Below, in pieces: positions 19,001 to 26,130 of a DNA stretch of 64,000 bases (positions within the stretch are counted from its first letter, which is position 1; each line of letters starts with the position of its first letter). The notes below the pieces were generated by a model. The model saw only the letters and a program-made list of their open reading frames with translations, was not told the DNA's origin and ran no database searches. This DNA is from Garicola koreensis (GTDB lineage: Bacteria; Actinomycetota; Actinomycetes; Actinomycetales; Micrococcaceae): positions 124,001 through 188,000 of the forward strand of contig NZ_JACIBT010000001.1 of NCBI RefSeq assembly GCF_014195445.1, in the 5' to 3' direction. Made by a program: the position numbers and the translations under genes.

Positions 19001-19688
19001 GAAGCCGCTGGGCGAGGTGGCGCTGGAGCGGCTGAAGGCCGTGGCGGCGCACAATGAGCTCGGGGCAGGTTTCCAGCTGGCCAAGAAGGACCTGCAGCTG
19101 CGCGGGGCCGGGAACCTGCTCGGCGGCGAACAGTCCGGCCACATCGAAGGCGTGGGCTTTGACCTCTACCTGCGTATGGTCGGCGAGGCGGTGGCCGACT
19201 ATCGCGGTGAGAAGGACGTCCACCCCGAAGAGGTCAAGATCGAGCTGCCGATCGACGCGCACCTGCCCGAGGAGTTCGTGCCCTCGGAACCGCTGCGGCT
19301 GGAGGCCTACCGCAGGCTCGCGGCTGCCGATACGCAGCAGAAGGTCGATGAGGTGGTCGCCGAGTGGACCGACCGCTACGGCCAGCTGCCCCAGCCGGTG
19401 CTGAACCTGGTGGAGGTGACACGGTTCCGCAACCGCGTGCGCTCAGTGGGCATCACCGATGTGGGCGTGCAGGGCAAGTACATCCGCTTCGGGCCGGTGG
19501 AGGAGCTCGCCGAATCCCGGCAGCTGCGCATGGAGCGGATGTACTCGGGGCGGCACCGGCCCGCGATGAAGCAGGTGCTGCTGGCCAAACCCAGAACCGC
19601 ATCCATCGGCGGCAGCGAGCTGACGGACGGGCCCCTGGTGGGGTGGCTCAACGAGGTCTACGAGGCCCTGTTCAAGCCCACCCCCTGA
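16080..19688 (+). CDS. mfd: Transcription-repair coupling factor
   Basis: The 1202-residue translocase removes stalled RNA polymerase and recruits UvrA. It shows the N-terminal UvrB-like module (FPSWETLPHERLSPRSDTVG), the RNA-polymerase-interacting region (GDYVVHQQHGIGQFVELIQR), and the RecG-like helicase core: Walker A SGDVGFGKTE, VIDEEQRFGVEHKE, TATPIPRTLEMSLAGIR and QLRGRVGRS. The TRCF domain ends the protein. Length is normal. The annotated start is GTG at 16080. The gene ends 16 bases before a long repeat. Confidence 0.97.
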   Translation: MSLKGLRTALGESSSYSRIGSAASHAAARRTEELQISAVSGLRPALLADIAENIRTAHEHAVVLAITATDREAEELASSLAAFAPDARTAHFPSWETLPHERLSPRSDTVGRRLAVLRQLAHPREAGGLDVVVAPVRAVIQPIVAGLGDLQPVMMTRGELYDFDELASHLAAAAYSRVDMVTRRGEFAVRGGIIDLFPPQETHPVRVDFFGDEIEQMRHFSVADQLSIDSEEPPTTVHAVPCRELLITDEVAGRAKDLMSTMPHAADMLEKISQHQAVEGMESLTPMLVEQMVPVFSELPEGSLAVVVEPEKVRTRAHDLAATNEEFLAAAWQASSEGASAPIDITAEERSSLDAGAFASLAETREASLEHGSGWWSITSLGLDAELEQDADIVSVESREPIGYRGSVEQVMEFLASRAADRWSVVVTTAGAGSASRVAELLGEHQVPHSMVEELQQVPAAGTITITTANVAEGFALDALHLALLTESEMLGRSIRQDAQAGRKRATRRRKNPVDPLSLSTGDYVVHQQHGIGQFVELIQRPVGSPAAVRAGTAGMREYMVLEYASSKRGGPKDRLMVPTDQLDQVSQYVGGDEPKLSKMGGSDWAATKRKARKAVKEIAAELIRLYAARMASRGHAFDADSPWQSELEDAFPYVETPDQLTAMDEVKADMEAEVPMDRLISGDVGFGKTEIAIRAAFKAVQDGKQVAVLVPTTLLVAQHYETFTERYAGFPVRVRALSRFQTVKESQEVIQGLSAGTIDVVVGTHRVLGEQMKFKDLGLVVIDEEQRFGVEHKEQLKKLRTNVDVLAMTATPIPRTLEMSLAGIRETSELNTPPEERHPVLTYVGPYTDKQVSAAVRRELMREGQVFYVHNRVADIDRVAARVRELVPEARVEVAHGQMNETRLEQIVQDFWERRFDVLVSTTIIETGLDISNANTLIVDRASAFGLSQLHQLRGRVGRSRERAYAYFLYPTEKPLGEVALERLKAVAAHNELGAGFQLAKKDLQLRGAGNLLGGEQSGHIEGVGFDLYLRMVGEAVADYRGEKDVHPEEVKIELPIDAHLPEEFVPSEPLRLEAYRRLAAADTQQKVDEVVAEWTDRYGQLPQPVLNLVEVTRFRNRVRSVGITDVGVQGKYIRFGPVEELAESRQLRMERMYSGRHRPAMKQVLLAKPRTASIGGSELTDGPLVGWLNEVYEALFKPTP

Positions 19689-19703
19689 GCATTTTCTGCT
19701 CTT

Positions 19704-19760
19704 CCCAGTGCTGTGAAGGATCTGCGTCTCCTCAGGCTGGGTGATCTGAAAAGCGCTGGG
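19704..19760 (+). repeat. Left arm of a 57-bp inverted repeat
   Basis: This segment is the reverse complement of 20976-21032 with three mismatches (46 bases from 19715 to 19760 contain only one). Each arm is itself an imperfect palindrome, opening CCCAGTGCT and closing AGCGCTGGG. The left arm covers the space after mfd and the last codons of the nuclease-like gene. Confidence 0.9.
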
Positions 19761-20886
19761 AGATCCGGGCTGCGGCCTGGCGGGAGACTCCCGCCTGCAC
19801 CAGTCGCCGGGCGAGCAGCTGCGGGTTCTGCAGCTCCTTCCACCCCCAGCGGATCACGATCCAGCCTGCTCGACGCAGGGCGTCCTCCCGCAGCTTCTCC
19901 GCATAGACGACGTCGCCAGGGTCCCGGCCGGCGAGCAGCGCGGGATCGTAGTACTTGATGCGGCCGTCGACCTCGCCGATCACCCGGTCCTCCTCCCAGC
20001 AGAAGTCGCACCGGTAGGAGCCCGTCTCCGTGCGGATCGTTGACTGCAGTGAGGGGGCACGGAACCCCAGCGTGTGAAAGAGGGCCCGGGACTTTGACTC
20101 CGCAGGCGACTCGGCCCGGGCGTCGGCGAACTCCCAGGCGCTGCGCCAATTGGCGGCCAGCCGTTGGGAGCCGATGTAGTCCTCCCACGGGGAGAGGTCC
20201 GGCGGCCGCAGGGCCTTGACCGCGTCGAGCACGATGACGGCGTCGGGGAAGGACATGCGCGGTACCGTGTCGGCCAGTGCCAGACCCAGCGGCTCGGCAC
20301 GATAGTCGAGGCCCTCACCGCCGAGAGGTGCCAGCGCGTCGGCGGCCACCTGCACCTGCGGCCACTGGAACTCGCCGTCCTGCATGGCACGCCGCAGCTG
20401 AGTGCGGGTGGTGTTGGACGCGAGCGCCGGCTCGAAATGCTGAGTGGGGATGTTCTCCACATCCGAGGTGCCGACGCGGCGAGAGGACGAATGCTGGGCC
20501 AGATACTTGGTGAGGTAGCGAGCCGGCGGCAGCGTCCCCGTCATTCTGGTGGGTTTCCTGGTTCCGGCCCACCCCGGTTCTGCCGTGCGGGCCGCCACCT
20601 TCTTCGGGATGTAGGGCAGCGGCAGCCCGTGCAGGCGCAGTGCTGCTTCTCGGCAGAACAGCGGCAGCGGGCCCGCCAGGGCGGTGGCGGCGATCGCGAT
20701 GTCGAAGCGGGTCCAGGCAGGAGCGGTGATCCATTCCTGCGCCTCGATGTAGACCCCGCGCCGGACCCGCAGCAGTCTGCCCTGCTGCAGCTGGTAGGCC
20801 AGTCGGCTTCCCGAGTGGAGGCCGTCGTCCTGCAGCCCGGATCTGAGCAGCCGAATCTGCGTGCGGGAGGTGGTATCAGTGGTCAT
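19732..20886 (-). CDS. AbiEi-like N-terminus with Vsr/DUF559-like nuclease C-terminus
   Basis: The product of about 384 residues resembles actinobacterial proteins with an AbiEi-antitoxin-like winged-helix N-terminus (QLQQGRLLRVRRGVYIE) and a DUF559/Vsr-type PD-(D/E)XK-like C-terminus. The C-terminal part shows YRCDFCWEEDRVIGEVDGRI then KYYD, and RRAGWIVIRWGWKEL. The conserved acidic and lysine residues look intact. I chose ATG 20886 over 20919. The last codons fall inside the left arm of a 57-bp inverted repeat, and the right arm lies upstream of the start. No partner toxin is adjacent, so a defence role is only a suggestion. Confidence 0.75.
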   Translation of the reverse strand: MTTDTTSRTQIRLLRSGLQDDGLHSGSRLAYQLQQGRLLRVRRGVYIEAQEWITAPAWTRFDIAIAATALAGPLPLFCREAALRLHGLPLPYIPKKVAARTAEPGWAGTRKPTRMTGTLPPARYLTKYLAQHSSSRRVGTSDVENIPTQHFEPALASNTTRTQLRRAMQDGEFQWPQVQVAADALAPLGGEGLDYRAEPLGLALADTVPRMSFPDAVIVLDAVKALRPPDLSPWEDYIGSQRLAANWRSAWEFADARAESPAESKSRALFHTLGFRAPSLQSTIRTETGSYRCDFCWEEDRVIGEVDGRIKYYDPALLAGRDPGDVVYAEKLREDALRRAGWIVIRWGWKELQNPQLLARRLVQAGVSRQAAARISQRFSDHPA

Positions 20887-20975
20887 GACTCCAGTGTTCT
20901 CCGCCGCGTGGGCGAGCACCAGGGGGAGCGCGAACCTGTGGATAACTCTGCGGAGGGGCCGCAGCGGCAGAGTTC

Positions 20976-21032
20976 CCCAGCGCTTTTCAGATCACACAGC
21001 CTGAGGAGACGCAGATCCTTCAAAGCGCTGGG
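20976..21032 (-). repeat. Right arm of the 57-bp inverted repeat
   Basis: This is the inverted copy of 19704-19760. It sits between the start of the nuclease-like gene and the stop of the acyltransferase gene. The two arms bracket almost exactly one gene, 1.2 kb apart. Confidence 0.9.
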
Positions 21033-21069
21033 TCAGGCGGGTCGGGGTGGGGTCAAGTGGGGCGGCAGC

Positions 21070-22116
21070 TCAGGAGGGTGCGGCGGCCGATGAGGGTTTC
21101 GGCGGGCGTGGCAGCCCCGTCAGGTAGGGGCTGAGCCTGGTGCGGTTGACCAGCAGTCCCAGCGCCCAGCAGAGCAGCAGGGCGATGAGTATCAGCACCG
21201 GCGGGTTCGGCACCGCATCCCGGGCCAGAAACAGCACATAGGGGTGCAGGAACACCACCAGGGTTCCGGTGCTCACCAGGGCGGAGACCGTGCGTCCTGC
21301 CCGTGGAACTGCCCGCAGCACGGAGTCGACCCAGGTGCCGAAGATCAGCACCAGTCCGATGCAGATCAGCACCGCCAGCATCGGCGAGAGCAGGAACGTG
21401 CCGAACCCGGACCACTTCATGTTCATTGTTGCCGCGCCCAGGGCTACCCCGCCGAACCCGGCGATGATCAGCGGCAGACCCACCCCGGCGGCGCGTGGGG
21501 TCATCAGCGTGCTCATCCTGGTGGTGGACAGCAGGCGCCGAAACCAGAACCCAGCAAGAATGTAGGCCGCGCAGGCCGGTGCCAGCCCGATGCCCAGAGG
21601 CGTATAGGACATGGCTGAGTCGGGCACCTGCGCCAGGCTCAGGCCTGCGACTGCCACCACAAGGTGCACCCACCAAGGCAGCGGCAACACCAACCGGACC
21701 AGCAGCGCAGCGAAGAACAGCACTGAGATGAACCAGAACGCCAAGAACGGCATATCGGTCTCAGCTCCGCCGACCAGCGCTCCGCCCACGGTCTCCCACG
21801 TATTCTCGAACGGCCGCGGCGTGAAGTGATGGGCGATCACCAGCCCCGTGAGCAGCACCAGCCACACCAGGTAGGGAACCCCGAGGGTCCGCCAGCGGGT
21901 GCGCAGCTCGCCGCCGAAGCGGCGCGAGGAGGAGAGGAAGTATCCGGACAGGAAGAAGAACAGCGGCATCCGCCAGATCTGCAGGTACTCCTCGCCCGGC
22001 ATGAACGGCCAGGCGTGGCCCACGACGACGGCGGCCACCGAGACCACCCGCAGTAGGTCGATGCCCACATTCCGCGGTGTGCTGAGGCGGTGTGCGACCG
22101 GGGTTCGGTGTGGCAC
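21070..22116 (-). CDS. Acyltransferase family 3 membrane protein
   Basis: The multi-pass protein of about 348 residues has the acyltransferase-3 hallmarks: NVGIDLLRVVSVAAVVVGHA with the family histidine near the N-terminus, and MPLFFFLSGYFLSSSRR. About ten hydrophobic segments follow. Such enzymes O-acylate cell-envelope sugars or export products. The target is unknown. The frame is open to 22251, but that would overlap the upstream gene by 110 bases. The GTG at 22116 lies 26 bases after that gene's stop. The exact start is uncertain. Confidence 0.8.
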   Translation of the reverse strand: MPHRTPVAHRLSTPRNVGIDLLRVVSVAAVVVGHAWPFMPGEEYLQIWRMPLFFFLSGYFLSSSRRFGGELRTRWRTLGVPYLVWLVLLTGLVIAHHFTPRPFENTWETVGGALVGGAETDMPFLAFWFISVLFFAALLVRLVLPLPWWVHLVVAVAGLSLAQVPDSAMSYTPLGIGLAPACAAYILAGFWFRRLLSTTRMSTLMTPRAAGVGLPLIIAGFGGVALGAATMNMKWSGFGTFLLSPMLAVLICIGLVLIFGTWVDSVLRAVPRAGRTVSALVSTGTLVVFLHPYVLFLARDAVPNPPVLILIALLLCWALGLLVNRTRLSPYLTGLPRPPKPSSAAAPS

Positions 22117-22141
22117 TAGAGGGGTTGAAGCCGGCCAGGCC

Positions 22142-22474
22142 TCAGCTCTGCGCGGATGCTTTGCGCTCGGCGCGCGGGGCACGTGATTCAGCCTCACGGG
22201 AGGCCATAGCGTCCAACGGTTCGCCGTGCTCACCATGCAGGTCCCGCTCATTCAGCGTGTCGGACCGGCCGATGATCTCCTTGGCCATCAGAAAGGCGCC
22301 GCCGTAGAGGGCCAAGAACGCCAGACCGGGCAGCCAGGCCTGATCGAGCTCCCAGAAGCCTATGGCTGCGATGCCGCCGAGGAGCAGTCCGAAGACGAAG
22401 ATGAAAGCAACCAGGTTGCCCAGAAAGTGACCCTGTCCGGAGTGTGCCCTGACTTGACCTGTGGAGTCGATCAT
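22142..22474 (-). CDS. Small two-helix membrane protein, unknown function
   Basis: The 110-residue protein has two hydrophobic segments (FLGNLVAFIFVFGLLLGGIA and LPGLAFLALYGGAFLMAKEI) and a charged C-terminal tail rich in Arg, Glu and Ala. An AGGA box precedes the ATG. I do not recognise a named family. It is probably cotranscribed with the acyltransferase gene downstream. Confidence 0.7.
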   Translation of the reverse strand: MIDSTGQVRAHSGQGHFLGNLVAFIFVFGLLLGGIAAIGFWELDQAWLPGLAFLALYGGAFLMAKEIIGRSDTLNERDLHGEHGEPLDAMASREAESRAPRAERKASAQS

Positions 22475-22544
22475 AGGTGTTCCTGTCTTTCGCAGTCGTA
22501 GGGGTGGTCAGATCAGCAGTTCCCCTGCAGGAGGAACTTTCTGC

Positions 22545-23225
22545 TCAGCCAGCAGTGCTTGCTCCCACGATATCAAGAGATGCGCTCGCCCCGATGCGTG
22601 TGGCACCGGCGCGGACCATGGCCACTGCATCCTGGTAGCTGCGGACCCCGCCGGAGGCCTTGATTCCCAGCCGGGACCCGACCGCTGCATGCATCAGCTC
22701 GATGTCAGCAACAGTCGCCCCGCCGCCGGCGAAGCCGGTGGAGGTCTTCACAAAGTCTGCCTCTGCCTGCAGAGCAGCCTGGCAGACCAGTTCCTTGGCC
22801 GGCCGGTCCAGCAGCACCGTCTCCAGGATGACCTTCACAATGGCGCCCCCGGCGTGGGCAGCTGCCACGACTGCGGCAATCTGAGCGGTCACCGCTTCGG
22901 CGGCACCGGCGTTGGCATCGGCGATGTCGACCACCATGTCGATCTCCTGGGCGCCGGCGTCCACCGCCTCACGCGTCTCAGCGACCTTCTGCGCCGTGGT
23001 GGTTGCGCCCAGCGGGAAGCCCACCACGGTGCAGGTCTTCACGCCAGTGTCGGCCAATTCGGCTGCGGTCAGGGCCACCCACTTGGGGTTGATGCACACT
23101 GCGGCCAAGTGGTGCTCCACCGCTTCGGCGATGACACGGCGGACCGTGGCCTCGTCGGTGTCCGGCTTGAGCACCGTATGGTCGATGAGTCCGGCCAGAT
23201 CCTCAGGTGCTGGTGTGGTGGTCAT
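22545..23225 (-). CDS. deoC: Deoxyribose-phosphate aldolase
   Basis: The 226-residue class I aldolase splits 2-deoxyribose 5-phosphate into acetaldehyde and glyceraldehyde 3-phosphate. Visible are the N-terminal LIDHTVLKPD, VVGFPLGATTTAQK, EIDMVVDIADANAG, VKVILETVLL, the active-site lysine segment DFVKTSTGFAGGGAT, and GIKASGGVRSYQDA. GGAGG precedes the ATG. It is the last gene of the pnp-phosphomutase-deoC cluster, which completes catabolism of deoxynucleosides. Confidence 0.97.
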   Translation of the reverse strand: MTTTPAPEDLAGLIDHTVLKPDTDEATVRRVIAEAVEHHLAAVCINPKWVALTAAELADTGVKTCTVVGFPLGATTTAQKVAETREAVDAGAQEIDMVVDIADANAGAAEAVTAQIAAVVAAAHAGGAIVKVILETVLLDRPAKELVCQAALQAEADFVKTSTGFAGGGATVADIELMHAAVGSRLGIKASGGVRSYQDAVAMVRAGATRIGASASLDIVGASTAG

Positions 23226-23306
23226 AGGGGTGCCTCCGGTTAATCAGATGGACTGTGGTGATGATGTACTCGGTGGTGCTGAAGCGTTGGATCTCTGAAC
23301 CGCTGC

Positions 23307-25133
23307 TCAGCTGAGGATCGTCTCCATCGCGCTGCGCAGCTGCGCCAAACGGGTGGTGGCCCTCTGCCGTGCGTCGATGACGTCAGCGGGGTCCGCTGAT
23401 GCTGGCTGCGCGACCGCCTCCAGGTAGCACTTGACCTTCGGCTCTGTGCCGGAGGGCCGGACGATCACCCGGTCGTCGTCCTCGGTGAGGAAGATCAGCA
23501 CGTCGGTGGACTTCGATGCGGCAAACTCCTGCCCCGGCAGCGCATCCTTCACCAAGTCGTAGGTCTCGGTGACCGCAGCACCGCCGATGCGGGTCGGCGG
23601 GGCGCTGCGCAGCTGGGCGGTGATGTGTCCCAGCTGGGTGATGTCATCCACCCGGATGGTCACCTGGTCGGTGAGATGGACCCCGGCCTCTGCGGCGATG
23701 TCATCCAGGGCGCTGATCGCGGTCTTTCCCTCTGCCTTGAGGTCTGCGATGAGTTCGCAGAAGATCAGTGCGGCACCGATGCCGTCCTTATCGCGAATAT
23801 TGGCCGGGTCGACGTCGAAGCCGATGGCCTCCTCATAGCCGAAGATCAGGTTCGGCACCCGGGCCAGCCACTTGAAACCGGTCAGGGTCTCCTCGTGGCC
23901 GATCCCGCGGGCCGCGCAGAGTTTGCCCAGCAGCCGCGAGGAGACCACCGAATTGCCGATGGCCGGCCCCGGGGCCGAGCCGGCGCTCTGCCAGCCGGTG
24001 CGCAGCGGGCCGCGGCTGATGATGTGGGCCCCCAGCAGGGCACCCATCTCATCGCCGTTGAGCTGGCGCCACTGCTGGGCGTGCTCGTCGTAGACGGCGG
24101 CGGAGAGCCGGTCGGCATCCGGGTCGTTGGCAAGCACCAGGTCAGCCTCATGCTCAGCGGCGGCCAGCAGAGCCAAATCCAGAGCCCCCGGCTCCTCCGG
24201 GTTCGGGAAGTCGGCGGTGGGAAAGTCGGGATCCGGTGCGAACTGCTCAGCCACCGGGATCACCCGGGCGAAGCCGGCCGCCTCCAGCAGCTCGGTGACC
24301 GATTGACCGCCGACCCCGTGCATCGCGGTATAGACCACGGTCAAGTCCCGGTGCGGGTAGTCCCCGACGTCCAGAAGCTGCAGGGCTTCGCGCTGATAGT
24401 CCGCACGGGCTTCAGCACCGATGAGCAGCACCCCTGAGGGCGCACGACGACGCGCCGACGCGGATTCGACCGGCGCAGACTCGACTGACCCAGTGGTTGA
24501 GTCGGCGGCGAAGTCCGCGGCGACCAGCTCTGCGATGGTCGCGGCGATCTGCTGGTCGAACGGTGCCACGATCTGAGCGCCTGCTCCCAGCCCGTCTGGT
24601 TCCAGGAACCGGGAGAGCTCTCCGCCGAAGTAGACCTTGTACCCGTTGTCCAAGGGCGGATTGTGGCTGGCGGTGACCATGACGCCGATGTCAGCGTCGT
24701 GGACCACCACCTGCCGGGCCAGCAGGGGAGTGGGTCCCGGCTGGTCGAAGAGGTGCACCTGCCAGCCGGCTTCCTGGAAGATCTCCGCAGTGTCGACGGC
24801 GAACTCATCGGACTGGTGCCGGGCGTCGTATCCGATCACGATGCGGTGGGTGCCGGTCGACTGGGCTTCGCGCAGCTTCTCGGCGGCGTAGCGCAGCAGC
24901 CCGGCGGCCGTCTGGCGGACCACCAGCCGGTTCATGCGCAGCGGACCCGGGCCCAGTTCTGCGCGCAGCCCCGCCGTGCCGAACGCCAGCCGGCCGGCGA
25001 AGAGCCGCTCCAGCGCGGCGTAGGCGACCTGGTTCTCCGCGGAATCGTCCACCAGCTCCTGCAGCTCCGTGGCGGTGGCCGGATCCGGGTCCAGCTGGAT
25101 CCAGCGGGCGGCGGTGGCCAGCAGCTCGGTCAT
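23307..25133 (-). CDS. Phospho-sugar mutase (phosphoglucomutase/phosphomannomutase family)
   Basis: The 608-residue alpha-D-phosphohexomutase has the catalytic phosphoserine loop (VMVTASHNPPLDNGYKVYFG), the N-terminal FGTAGLRAELGPGPLRMNR, the metal-binding LANDPDADRLS, the sugar-binding GYEEAIGFDVDP, and the phosphate loop VRPSGTEPKVKCYLE. It overlaps pnp by four bases (ATGA) and precedes deoC. The position suggests it interconverts ribose or deoxyribose 1- and 5-phosphates. That activity is inferred from context, since the family also includes hexose-specific enzymes. Confidence 0.9.
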   Translation of the reverse strand: MTELLATAARWIQLDPDPATATELQELVDDSAENQVAYAALERLFAGRLAFGTAGLRAELGPGPLRMNRLVVRQTAAGLLRYAAEKLREAQSTGTHRIVIGYDARHQSDEFAVDTAEIFQEAGWQVHLFDQPGPTPLLARQVVVHDADIGVMVTASHNPPLDNGYKVYFGGELSRFLEPDGLGAGAQIVAPFDQQIAATIAELVAADFAADSTTGSVESAPVESASARRRAPSGVLLIGAEARADYQREALQLLDVGDYPHRDLTVVYTAMHGVGGQSVTELLEAAGFARVIPVAEQFAPDPDFPTADFPNPEEPGALDLALLAAAEHEADLVLANDPDADRLSAAVYDEHAQQWRQLNGDEMGALLGAHIISRGPLRTGWQSAGSAPGPAIGNSVVSSRLLGKLCAARGIGHEETLTGFKWLARVPNLIFGYEEAIGFDVDPANIRDKDGIGAALIFCELIADLKAEGKTAISALDDIAAEAGVHLTDQVTIRVDDITQLGHITAQLRSAPPTRIGGAAVTETYDLVKDALPGQEFAASKSTDVLIFLTEDDDRVIVRPSGTEPKVKCYLEAVAQPASADPADVIDARQRATTRLAQLRSAMETILS

Positions 25134-26077
25134 GCGGGTGCTCCTTGATCGGGACTGTCCACTGCGAAGGAGATGATGGCGGCCAGCAGCTGGGCGATGC
25201 GCGGTCCGGCGGCGCGTCCGGCGTCGATGACCTCCTGGTGGCTCAGCGGGTGATCGGAGATGCCGGCGGCGAGATTGGTGACCAGAGACATGCCGAAGAC
25301 CTCCATGCCGGCAGCTCGCGCGGCGAGCGCCTCCAGGGCGGTGGACATGCCCACCAGGTCAGCGCCGATGGTGCGCAGATAACGGATCTCGGCGGGAGTT
25401 TCGTAGTGCGGTCCGGGCAGCTGGGCGTAGACGCCTTCTGCCAGCGAGGGGTCGATCTGCTGGGCCAGTGCCCGAATCCGCGGGGAGTACAGGTCGGTGG
25501 CATCAACGAAGTGCGCCCCGCGCAGCGGGGAGGCGCCGGTGAGGTTGATGTGGTCGCTGATCAGCACGGGAGTCCCGGGTTCCCACTGGCGGTTGAGGCC
25601 CCCGCAGCCGTTGGTGAGCACCATGGTGGCAGCACCGGCTGCCGCGGCCGTGCGCACCCCGTGGGCGACGGCGTCGACCCCGTGGCCCTCGTAATAGTGG
25701 GTACGCGCCCCGATGACCAGAATGTGCTGCCCGGCGGGGGTGCGGATCACCTTCAGCGACCCGGAGTGGCCCGGGACCCCGGAGCTGTGAAAGCCGGGGA
25801 TCTGGTCGGCGTCGACCTCGGCGATCAGCTCGCCCAGCTGCCCGGCGGCCTCGCCCCAGCCGGAGCCCAGGGTGCAGGCCAGGTCGACCCGCTCCACCCC
25901 GGCGGCGGCCAACAGCGCATTGGCTGCCCGATCAGCCTGCTGATTCGGCAGACTGGTGGGATCATTGGTCGGCGCCGCGGCGGCCGCAGTGTCACCGTCG
26001 GCGCCGGGCCTGACATGTCCGAAGCCGGAGGCGGTCGGGTCGTCGTCGGGCTGTTCAGTCTCCGCAGATGTGCTCAT
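25130..26077 (-). CDS. Purine-nucleoside phosphorylase (trimeric PNP family)
   Basis: The protein of 315 residues phosphorolyses purine nucleosides to base and (deoxy)ribose 1-phosphate. Motifs are TLGSGWGEAAGQLG, ARTHYYEGHG, TNGCGGLNRQWEPG, LPGPHYETPAEIRYLRTIGA, and GMSTALEALAARAAGMEVFG. An acidic, disordered N-terminal extension of about 45 residues precedes the fold. Transcription seems leaderless: TAAGTT ends seven bases before the ATG. It heads an operon with the phosphomutase and deoC. Confidence 0.95.
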   Translation of the reverse strand: MSTSAETEQPDDDPTASGFGHVRPGADGDTAAAAAPTNDPTSLPNQQADRAANALLAAAGVERVDLACTLGSGWGEAAGQLGELIAEVDADQIPGFHSSGVPGHSGSLKVIRTPAGQHILVIGARTHYYEGHGVDAVAHGVRTAAAAGAATMVLTNGCGGLNRQWEPGTPVLISDHINLTGASPLRGAHFVDATDLYSPRIRALAQQIDPSLAEGVYAQLPGPHYETPAEIRYLRTIGADLVGMSTALEALAARAAGMEVFGMSLVTNLAAGISDHPLSHQEVIDAGRAAGPRIAQLLAAIISFAVDSPDQGAPA

Positions 26078-26084
26078 AGCCCCA

Positions 26085-26090
26085 AACTTA
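26085..26090 (-). promoter_or_regulatory. -10 box TAAGTT for leaderless pnp transcript
   Basis: On the minus strand TAAGTT lies seven bases before the pnp ATG, with no Shine-Dalgarno sequence. It is back to back with the promoter of the DUF885 gene. Confidence 0.55.
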
Positions 26091-26117
26091 CCTGCTGTGA
26101 GCGCACCGCGGCTGCGT

Positions 26118-26123
26118 TAGAGT
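26118..26123 (+). promoter_or_regulatory. -10 box TAGAGT for leaderless DUF885 transcript
   Basis: TAGAGT lies seven bases before ATG 26131. The two divergent -10 boxes are only 27 bases apart, so the promoters probably compete or share control. Confidence 0.55.
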
Positions 26124-26130
26124 GCCTGAC

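Noticed and set aside
18015-19262. A 415-codon open frame antisense to mfd
   Set aside because: It is rich in His, Leu and Gly without any family pattern and is fully covered by mfd.
20164-21093. A 309-codon plus-strand frame antisense to the nuclease-like gene
   Set aside because: It spans the right repeat arm and an obviously intergenic region, and its composition is that of an antisense shadow.
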